From: MFD01213-c1 sp963704405
GTDB lineage: Bacteria; Planctomycetota; Phycisphaerae; Tepidisphaerales; Tepidisphaeraceae
DNA: 64,000 bases
Direction: 5' to 3'
Assembly: GCA_963704405.1 (NCBI GenBank)
Contig: OY969903.1
Location: 1,364,001 to 1,428,000 of the forward strand
Of the stretch, positions 56,659 through 64,000 are shown in pieces. Below the pieces are notes generated by a model. It saw only the letters and a list, made by a program, of their open reading frames with translations, did no database searches and was not told the DNA's origin. Within the stretch, counting starts at the first letter, position 1, and the number at the start of each line of letters is the position of its first letter. The position numbers and the translations under genes were made by a program.

Positions 56659-57504
56659 ATGGATCGCACCGTGGATACCCTCACCCTCGACATCGCTCTC
56701 CTCCGCGGCATCTCGCTGTTTGCGAAGATGACCGATGCCGAACTCACCGAGCTTGCCGGTTTCCTTAAACCCTGCTCCTACACCGCCAACCACACCATCT
56801 TCTGGATCGGCGATCGCGGCTCCGATTTCTGCATCATCCAATCCGGACTTGTCGATCTGTACTACCTCGACGAAAACGGCAAAGAGCAATCCCTCGCTAC
56901 CCTGAAGCCCGGCCAATTTTTTGGCGAGCTTTCGCTCCTCGATGGTGGCCCGCGCACCGCAACCGCCCGTGCTACCAAAGAAACGGTTCTTCTTTGTCTT
57001 GGCCGCGCTGACTTTGAGCATTATCTGCTTTCCCACGCCGCCGCCGCGTTTCACATCCTTGTCGTCCTCGGCCAGCGCCAGCGCGACATGCTCGACAAGC
57101 TCAAGGGATTTAAAAATGTCAACCAAGTCGTTGACGCCACCGAATCGCATTGGCATCGCGTTTCCGACACGGTCGCGCGGACGGTGGCCCAGCCGTATTT
57201 CCTCATCGCCCAGGTTGTGATCCTCACCATCTGGATCATCATCAACGTCATACAGGGTTCCCGTGCCTTCGACATTTACCCTTTCTGTCTCCTGGCGCTG
57301 GTGGTGAGCGTTGAGGCATTTTTCCTGTCCGCCTTCATCCTCGTCAGCCAGGGTCGCCAGGGCGAGCGCGACCGGGTGCGAGCAGACCTTGATTATCAGG
57401 TGAACCTCAAAGCCCACCTCGAAGTCGTCCAGCTCCACCAAAAGGTTGATCGCCTCGAAGGCCTTTTGTCCAAGAACCTCCGAACCGACGAAGACCTGGA
57501 TTGA
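56659..57504 (+). CDS. cyclic-nucleotide-binding domain fused to DUF1003 membrane domain
   Basis: 281 residues. The cNMP fold spans about 15-130: LFAKMTDAELTELAGFLKPCSY, IIQSGLVDLYY, GQFFGELSLLDGGPRTATARA (phosphate-binding cassette), after which a DUF1003 membrane module with two helices follows (PYFLIAQVVILTIWIIINV, FCLLALVVSVEAFFLSAFILVSQGRQGERDRVRADLDYQVN). A short coiled tail ends it. Suggests control of a membrane process by cAMP or a related ligand; the cassette reads FGELSLLDGGPRTATA, which is close to but not exactly that of true cAMP receptors. Confidence 0.85.
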   Translation: MDRTVDTLTLDIALLRGISLFAKMTDAELTELAGFLKPCSYTANHTIFWIGDRGSDFCIIQSGLVDLYYLDENGKEQSLATLKPGQFFGELSLLDGGPRTATARATKETVLLCLGRADFEHYLLSHAAAAFHILVVLGQRQRDMLDKLKGFKNVNQVVDATESHWHRVSDTVARTVAQPYFLIAQVVILTIWIIINVIQGSRAFDIYPFCLLALVVSVEAFFLSAFILVSQGRQGERDRVRADLDYQVNLKAHLEVVQLHQKVDRLEGLLSKNLRTDEDLD

Positions 57505-57594
57505 TCGTTCTTTGCTGTCATCGTGCCCATTTTCAGCTACTATACTTGTTGCCTCGTTCAATAATGCTCACGTCGTATTTCACGGCGGGCCAAA

Positions 57595-58344
57595 GTGAGA
57601 GCCAGTTTGCAGCGACGCGTAGAAAAGCCAGCCCCCAAAGCACCGCCTAAGGCCGCGACGCCCCGGCCTTCCGGTCCTGCTGCGCCGCCGACCACACCGC
57701 CAACTGCTTTGCCCGGTCGATTACCAACGGACGAAATTCAGGATCTCAAAGGCGTCCCTCTGGGCCGCGCCAGCGATGAAGACCTCATGCGGCGTACCCA
57801 GCAAGGCGACCGCCAGGCCTTCTCCCTGCTTTATGAACGTTACAGTTCCAGCGTCCTCTCCTATCTCTACCGTATGCTCGGCGGTGTGGAAGACGTCGAA
57901 TCGATCGGCCAGGAAGTATTTCTCCGCGCCTTTCGGTTTGCCCCCACCTATCGCTACCCCCAAAAATTCTCCACGTGGCTCTTCACGATCACGCGCAACC
58001 TCGCAATCAATCAATCCCGCCGCAAAAAACGCAGCCCCGTGCGCAACATCACAGAATTGAATCTTGAAGGCATCGATATGAGCGGCGACCCCTATCAGGT
58101 CGCCTCCCGAGCCACCGACGACGTCGAAAAACAAGAAGAAATCGCCCGCGTTCTCAAAGCGCTCGACGGTCTTCCCATCGACCAAAAAGAAGTCATCGTC
58201 CTCGGCGTATTCCAGGACCTCTCTTACGCCCAAATGGAAGAAATCACCGGCACCAAAGCGGTCACCCTCCGATCCAGAATGTTCCATGGCCTAAAACGTC
58301 TCGCCAAAATGGTGGGCGGCGACGAAGCCGAGGCTGGGAAATGA
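57595..58344 (+). CDS. ECF-type RNA polymerase sigma factor
   Basis: 249 residues from a GTG. An extra N-terminal stretch of about 50 residues rich in Pro and Ala precedes region 2 (RQAFSLLYERYSSSVLSYLYRML...FLRAFRFAPTYRYPQKFSTWLFTITRNLAINQSRRKK) and region 4 (LDGLPIDQKEVIVLGVFQDLSYAQMEEITGTKAVTLRSRMFHGLKRL). The next gene encodes a membrane protein and then MoxR, which suggests a linked signalling unit. Promoters it reads are unknown. Confidence 0.9.
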   Translation: MRASLQRRVEKPAPKAPPKAATPRPSGPAAPPTTPPTALPGRLPTDEIQDLKGVPLGRASDEDLMRRTQQGDRQAFSLLYERYSSSVLSYLYRMLGGVEDVESIGQEVFLRAFRFAPTYRYPQKFSTWLFTITRNLAINQSRRKKRSPVRNITELNLEGIDMSGDPYQVASRATDDVEKQEEIARVLKALDGLPIDQKEVIVLGVFQDLSYAQMEEITGTKAVTLRSRMFHGLKRLAKMVGGDEAEAGK

Positions 58345-58417
58345 GCCGTATGACAGAATCGATTATTACGATGTGGATCATGGAAACTGATACAACGATC
58401 TGCGAATCAAACTAAAA

Positions 58418-59379
58418 ATGTCTGACAGCGTTGAAATAGAATCCGACCCCTTCGTCAAACTCCTCACCGAAGCCCTTCGCGCCGGCCCGGGCAGCCCTGA
58501 ATGGCACCAGGCGCTGCGCGCCTGCAGTCCGCCGACACCGCCGAAGCAGACCAATACAAACTTCTGCTCGCTGCCCGCGAACACCTGGAAAGCGGAAAGT
58601 CCTATCGCGAAATTCGCGCCGGCCCAGCGTTCACCCGCAAAGTCTTCGCCGGCATCGAAGCAGAATCAAGCGATGCAAGGCCAACCATCGCCGCGGCTAA
58701 CCTGATCGCCATTCTCGGCGCCGTTGCCATCGTCGGTGTCTTGTCCCTTGTCGGTTTCTGGCTGCTCAAAGGCGCCAGCCCAAATCCGGCCGACGACCTG
58801 GGAAACGTTTACTTTGGCAAAACCGTTTCCGCCCTGAACTTCGACGGCCCGCTCCCGGCGGAATGGCGCATGGTCGGTTCATTACCGCTCGATCCAAAGC
58901 ACGGCCTGCGCCCGGCGACTACCGCCCCGAGCGACGGCTACGACGGCGGTGGCATCGTCACTGCCGCCGGCATCCCCGCCGACCGCTCATTTGCCGTCGA
59001 GGCGACAGTTCATTTCCAACATGTGACGGATGATGTAATCCCCCAAATCTTCATAACCGATCAGCCGGATTTCGGCACCGATCGCGCCACAAGTCCGCAC
59101 GAACTCGTCTGGCTCGTCAGCGGCGGGCGGGCGCGGGTCGTCCTCCCGGACCAGCAAATCGCCGGCTCACCTGCCCGCGTCGGCGACGACCAGAGCCTGA
59201 CTGTCCGCATTATCGTCGGTCAACAAAATGCACAGATCGTCAGCGGCGGAAAAACACTCTGGTCGGGAACCAGCCAACTCGCCGCCACGCCGCGCTATGT
59301 GGGGGTCCGCCTGCTCCGTCGTAACATTCCGCGGCGCGATAGCGTCATAATTCAGGCCTTGAAGGTCATGGAGAAGTAG
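58418..59379 (+). CDS. membrane protein after ECF sigma, possible anti-sigma, frameshifted in this sequence
   Basis: Start MSDSVEIESDPFVKLLTEALRAGPGSPEWHQALRA; one C added at 58521-58522 joins this to LQSADTAEADQYKLLLAAREHLESGKSYREIRAGPAFTRKVFAGIEA, then one membrane helix (LIAILGAVAIVGVLSLVGFWLL) and an outer domain of about 190 residues of jelly-roll type (ADRSFAVEATVHFQHV...VSGGRARVVL). The helical cytosolic part could bind the sigma factor encoded just before it; no zinc-binding His/Cys motif is seen, so this role is inferred from position only. Ends four bases before moxR. Confidence 0.6.
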
Positions 59380-59382
59380 GGG

Positions 59383-60421
<1,039 letters not shown>

Positions 60422-60445
60422 ACGCATGAGAGCGGGTGCCAGCAA

Positions 60446-61420
60446 ATGATTGACGAAGCGCGCAGATTTGTGGGACGGGTATTGGTGCGCATAGGGCGGC
60501 ATTTGCCGGGTTTGAGAGGGGAGCTGAATCAATTGGATAAGCTGCGGCAGCAAAGCGCTGTGCAAAGCCGGTATCCGGCGGGGCATTATTATTCGACGGT
60601 TCCCCAGTGGCACCTGGTTAAAAGTGAAGTGGGCCGCGGCATTGATCCTGCGTGCCTGCGGGGGATTGATCTGAATGAGGAAGGCCAGGCCGCTTTGCTT
60701 AAGCGGTTTTCGGAGTCGCTTGAAATTGGCTTGGAGAAAGACGGTTTGCCTGGGCCGCGTTATCAGTGGCCGAACAACTTTTTTCATTGGACTGATGCCC
60801 GGCTGCTGACGCGGATGATTTTTCATTTTCGGCCCAGGAGGATCGTTGAAGTGGGGTGCGGGTTTTCTTCCGCGGTTGTCAGCGACGCGATCGGCAAGGC
60901 AGGGCTGGATCTGCCGGCGGGGCGCACGCTGATTGACCCGGATTTATCGAGAGCGAGATCGCTGCTTTCACAGGAGGAATTCAGCCGGCTGACGATTTAC
61001 GAAACAACCGTGCAGGGGATCGATATAAGCGAATTCCTGTCGCTCTCCGCGGGGGACATATTGCTCATTGATTCAACGCATGTGACAAAACATGGAAGCG
61101 ACGTCAACTTTCTGTTGTTTGAGGTGCTGCCGCAGTTATCGCCGGGTGTCCTGGTGCATTTTCACGATGTGTTTGTTCCTTTTGATTATCCGGATGACTG
61201 GTATGCAGAACGAAGGGGATGGAATGAGGCATTCGTGCTGCGCGCTTTTCTGCAGTTTAATTCTGATTTTGAGATACTGGCGTTCGCCGATTTTCTTGCG
61301 CATTGGCGGCCGGAAGAATTGGCGTCGGCGATCGGCGGATCCTGCGTTGAAAAAGTTGGCTATGGAGAGGCTGTGCCGTACTCTAGCCTTTGGCTTCGGA
61401 GGAAACCGAGCTTTGCGTGA
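60446..61420 (+). CDS. class I SAM-dependent methyltransferase-like protein
   Basis: 324 residues. RRIVEVGCGFSSAVVSDAIGKAGL is the SAM motif I; LLIDSTHVTKHGSDVNFLLFEVLPQLSPGVLVHFHDVFVPFDYP resembles the O-methyltransferase/Methyltransf_24 core. N-terminal 80 residues are unassigned. It opens a locus with a second methyltransferase and two GT2 genes, so modification of a surface polysaccharide is likely. The gene lies on a stretch with a lower GC share than the moxR part, by eye. Confidence 0.8.
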   Translation: MIDEARRFVGRVLVRIGRHLPGLRGELNQLDKLRQQSAVQSRYPAGHYYSTVPQWHLVKSEVGRGIDPACLRGIDLNEEGQAALLKRFSESLEIGLEKDGLPGPRYQWPNNFFHWTDARLLTRMIFHFRPRRIVEVGCGFSSAVVSDAIGKAGLDLPAGRTLIDPDLSRARSLLSQEEFSRLTIYETTVQGIDISEFLSLSAGDILLIDSTHVTKHGSDVNFLLFEVLPQLSPGVLVHFHDVFVPFDYPDDWYAERRGWNEAFVLRAFLQFNSDFEILAFADFLAHWRPEELASAIGGSCVEKVGYGEAVPYSSLWLRRKPSFA

Positions 61421-61456
61421 ATCTGAAGGAGTTGTCGCCGACGGCAGGGGAAAAGA

Positions 61457-62290
61457 ATGATTCGTCGAGTCCGCGGGTTCGCTGCAAAATTACTTCCGAC
61501 GCAATTGAAGCGGCGCTTGCAGCATCTGGAGGCGGCTGTTCGATCATTCAGGTTCGAATGTCCGCTTTGCGAGCGGCGTGTTGCAAGCTTCATTCCATTA
61601 TCGAAGGCGCTGCCGGGTCTGATCGCGGATTTGACGAAGCACCAGTTCGACATGCGGCTATTCGCGCAGGCCGAGACATTGAATCTGCAGCAGTACGCTT
61701 GTCCGTATTGCCGGGCGAACGACCGCAGCCGCCTGTATGCACTGTTCCTGCGCGGTGAGGCAAAACGGATCGGCCATTTAGAAAAATGGCGAATGCTGGA
61801 CATCGCGCCAGCTAAGGCGGTGCAGGGACTGATCCGGAAGCTCGGCTGCTTCGAATATCGAAGTGCGGATTTGTTTCGGACTGATGTTGATGACCAGATC
61901 GACATCACGGACATGAAGCCTTACGACGACAATACATTTGATTGCTTCATCTGTTCGCATGTTCTGGAACATGTTCCGGATGATCGGCGGGCGATGCGGG
62001 AACTGTTCCGCGTTCTGAAGCCTGGCGGGTGGGGGATCGTGATGGCTCCGATTGCGTTAGGTTTGGCAATGACGATCGAAGATGTGAATCTGTCGGATGC
62101 GGCGGAGCGGGTTCGGAGATTTGGACAGGATGATCATCTGCGGCTTTATGCTCGTCAGGATTTCATCGATCGACTGATCCAGGCCGGCTTTGCCGTTTCG
62201 GGGCTTGGTTTTTCGCATTTCGGCGGGGATGTGCTGGAGAAAAATGGAATATCGCAAAGCTCGGTTTTGTATATCTGCGGCAAATCATAA
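61457..62290 (+). CDS. class I methyltransferase with a zinc-ribbon-like N-terminus
   Basis: 277 residues. Two CxxC pairs in the N-terminal third (FRFECPLCERR and QQYACPYCRANDRSR) could hold a zinc. Then the methyltransferase core: WRMLDIAPAKAVQGLIRK (SAM motif I region), DITDMKPYDDNTFDCFICSHVLEHVPDDRRAMRELFRVLKPGGWGIVMAPI. Such C-x2-C plus Methyltransf_11 proteins occur in polysaccharide gene clusters. Co-directional with the upstream methyltransferase, 36 bases apart. Confidence 0.82.
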   Translation: MIRRVRGFAAKLLPTQLKRRLQHLEAAVRSFRFECPLCERRVASFIPLSKALPGLIADLTKHQFDMRLFAQAETLNLQQYACPYCRANDRSRLYALFLRGEAKRIGHLEKWRMLDIAPAKAVQGLIRKLGCFEYRSADLFRTDVDDQIDITDMKPYDDNTFDCFICSHVLEHVPDDRRAMRELFRVLKPGGWGIVMAPIALGLAMTIEDVNLSDAAERVRRFGQDDHLRLYARQDFIDRLIQAGFAVSGLGFSHFGGDVLEKNGISQSSVLYICGKS

Positions 62291-62301
62291 TGAGCGCCTA
62301 T

Positions 62302-63276
62302 TCATTGCGCGGCTTTGCGGAAGCTGCGAAGGCGGTGGAGCGTGGATCGGAGATAACCCCGGCAAGGGCCCAGCGCGGCGTGGAATGCCAGGTTCCATGA
62401 TTTCCTCTGGCCGGGACGCTGGCGGAGGACGCACCAAGCATGTGCGCGGGCGTCGGCGTACCGTTTTTCCTCGAGCGCTTTCCATGCCCATCGCGTTCGG
62501 TTGAGGGCGACCGTAACGTTGCCCCATTTCGCCAGGTGTGTGGGGAGCTTCATGCCGCGGCGCTGGTATGCCTGGCGAAGTATCTCGCGGGCGTTGCGGG
62601 CCTGCTGGGTTGCTTTGCGGGCGCCGACGCTTTTTTCATGCTCGCGGTAACGCATCAGATAGAGCGGAACGTTGGCGAGACGTCCGATCTCAGACATGCG
62701 GAGAAACAGGTCCAGATCCTGGGCAGTGCGGAATTGTTCCCTGTAATTGCCGATTTGCGTGAGCGCGGCGCGGCGGATGAATGCGCCGAAATGAGGCATC
62801 GCGCTGCTGTTTCCATTCCAGAGGCAATCGGTGATCTGCTCATGCGTGAGATAAGGACGGCTGCGATCGCGCTCAGCGCCGGCGGCGTCGGTGTGAACCA
62901 CCAGGCAGCCGACCGCGGCGCACTCGGGGTGCTGGTTCATGTAGGCAAGCTGGTGTTCGAAGCGGAAGGGATCGGCCACGTCATCGGCATCCATACGGGC
63001 CACATATTGACCGCGTGCAATGGCGAGTCCGGCATTGAGGGCGGCGGTGACACCGCTGTTGGCGCGGGTGAGGATGCGGACTCGAGAATCGCGAGCGCCA
63101 TAGCTTGAAAGTATTTGTGGAGAGTCGTCCGTGGAACCGTCGTCGATGCAGAGGAACTCAAAATCGGTGACGGTCTGGGAGAGAATGCTATCCATCGCCT
63201 GCCGCAGATATTGCCCGGCGTTATAAACGGGCATCAGAACGGAGATGGCGGGCGGGATGGTTGACGTATCAGCCAT
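62302..63276 (-). CDS. family-2 glycosyltransferase
   Basis: 324 residues from MADTSTIPPAISVLMPVYNAGQYLRQAMDSILSQT; the open frame upstream (58 codons) is not part of it. FLCIDDGSTDDSPQIL, NSGVTAALNAGLAIARGQYVARMDADD (DxD), YMNQHPECAAVGC, AQDLDLFLRMSEIG are the GT-A marks. Ends 12 bases from the convergent methyltransferase gene. Closely related in pattern to the next gene, with which it is co-directional. Confidence 0.9.
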   Translation of the reverse strand: MADTSTIPPAISVLMPVYNAGQYLRQAMDSILSQTVTDFEFLCIDDGSTDDSPQILSSYGARDSRVRILTRANSGVTAALNAGLAIARGQYVARMDADDVADPFRFEHQLAYMNQHPECAAVGCLVVHTDAAGAERDRSRPYLTHEQITDCLWNGNSSAMPHFGAFIRRAALTQIGNYREQFRTAQDLDLFLRMSEIGRLANVPLYLMRYREHEKSVGARKATQQARNAREILRQAYQRRGMKLPTHLAKWGNVTVALNRTRWAWKALEEKRYADARAHAWCVLRQRPGQRKSWNLAFHAALGPCRGYLRSTLHRLRSFRKAAQ

Positions 63277-63311
63277 ATAGCATCTGACGGCAAGGGCGGC
63301 GGACTGCAGAA

Positions 63312-64000
63312 TCAGCGGCCGCGGAGGGCGCAGTACATCAGCTTCCAGGACTGGGACGAAAACGGGGCGAGGCGCAGCGTTTCGCGGGCATACTTGCGGG
63401 CGGTGCTGACATGGCCGGCCTGAAGGCTCATCCATCCCCATTGGCGGCATCGGTCCAATGGCGCCTTTGGTTTAGATGGATTTGAATGGATGGGGAGTTT
63501 TTCCGATAAACCGCGCCGCCGCCAGGCATCGGACAAAATGGAATTCATGGTTTTGCTGGAAGTCGGTGACTCGACGAATGTGAGGCTGCCGAGATATTGC
63601 CGGTATGAAAGAAGAATATCGGGCAGGTTTTCGAGCTTGCCCCGCTCGGCGAGGCGAAGAAACAGGTCGTGATCTTCGTGAAGCGAGAGGTCAGGCCGAT
63701 AAGAACCAGCGGCAATGACGGCTTCCCGGCGATACATACAGGATGGCTGCGCAATCGACCAGCCGCCCTGCATCAGGCAGGACTCGATCTGTTCATGACC
63801 CATGGTCGTGTGGCGCATCATATAGAGGGGCAATCCCTCTTCATCGATGAGCATCATGTGCGAACCGACGGCAACGCAATCAGGATTCTGACGAAGGAAA
63901 TCGATCTGCTTTTCCAGGCGCTTAGGCGAGGCGATGTCATCACTGTCCATGCGGGCGAGAAATTCGCCGCGGGCTTCGGTGATGGCGCGATTGGCGGCGG
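63312..64000 (-). CDS. family-2 glycosyltransferase, cut by the window edge
   Basis: The N-terminus lies beyond the window. The visible part starts ANRAITEARGEFLARMDSDDIASPKR, which includes the DxD, then LRQNPDCVAVGSHMMLIDEEGLPLY, MQGGWSIAQPSCMYRREAVIAAGSYRPD, LSLHEDHDLFLRLAERG, LLSYRQYLG. At its end (SWKLMYCALRGR) it resembles its neighbour (SWNLAFHAALGP), so the two are probably tandem duplicates. Confidence 0.9.
   Translation of the reverse strand, partial: AANRAITEARGEFLARMDSDDIASPKRLEKQIDFLRQNPDCVAVGSHMMLIDEEGLPLYMMRHTTMGHEQIESCLMQGGWSIAQPSCMYRREAVIAAGSYRPDLSLHEDHDLFLRLAERGKLENLPDILLSYRQYLGSLTFVESPTSSKTMNSILSDAWRRRGLSEKLPIHSNPSKPKAPLDRCRQWGWMSLQAGHVSTARKYARETLRLAPFSSQSWKLMYCALRGR

Noticed and set aside
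60446..64000. Genomic island or phage insertion at the right end
   Set aside because: Glycan genes only; no integrase, att site or tRNA next to it in view.

Overview
The window looks like a piece of a Planctomycetota chromosome, most likely class Phycisphaerae (Tepidisphaera/Humisphaera-like). The grounds are: two giant secreted proteins that open with the planctomycete surface-protein motif LExLEDRR(M/L)(I/L)S; pseudopilin, VWA and MoxR genes; an ECF sigma factor followed by a membrane protein; abundant secreted carbohydrate-active enzymes; and intergenic debris of short inverted or direct repeats typical of that phylum. The assignment is by recognition, not by a search. No phage, transposase or CRISPR array is visible.

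Layout. 0.2-6.7 kb holds housekeeping genes (lepA, a PDZ-like membrane protein, rarA, glmS). 6.7-12.5 kb holds a GH113-like hydrolase, a three-gene non-homologous end-joining operon (ATP-dependent ligase, Ku, LigD-type polymerase) and a polyprenyl diphosphate synthase. 12.7-17.8 kb holds a SurA/PpiD-like membrane protein, a TPR-type secreted protein, tRNA-Leu(UAG) and nadB. 18-29.5 kb is a sugar-use region (sodium:solute symporter, rhamnogalacturonan-lyase-like lipoprotein, GH115 alpha-glucuronidase, a redoxin and an orphan secreted protein). 29.5-37.8 kb is a minus-strand block in which two paralogous RTX/PKD/beta-helix surface proteins flank two family-4 glycosyltransferases. 38.5-46.1 kb holds an OsmC protein, an HTH-S24 repressor, prmC, a lipoprotein, a VWA protein, a GT2 and a parvulin. 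46.4-52.3 kb is a GDP-fucose/glycan cluster (ChbG-like deacetylase, gmd, fcl, GT4, fructosamine-kinase-like). 52.3-56.4 kb holds a hypothetical membrane protein, a pseudopilin, tilS, a secreted protein and the RNase P RNA gene. 56.7-60.4 kb is a regulatory set (cNMP-DUF1003, ECF sigma, possible anti-sigma, MoxR). 60.4-64 kb starts a polysaccharide locus with two methyltransferases and two GT2 genes, the last cut by the window edge.

Twelve genes, including essential ones (glmS, tilS, rarA, moxR), are each split over two or three reading frames: 13 frameshifts in all. Each can be restored by a one- or two-base change in a short G/C run, and every one lies within about ten bases of GCGC. I read these as base-calling or assembly errors (possibly driven by DNA modification), not gene decay. 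I therefore annotate the joined genes and give the position of each break.

The most distinctive biology is the pair of repeat-rich surface proteins flanking their own glycosyltransferases, the split NHEJ operon, the enlarged RNase P RNA helix, and a four-half-site operator-like element before gmd. I did not find a clear, wholly new multi-gene system.
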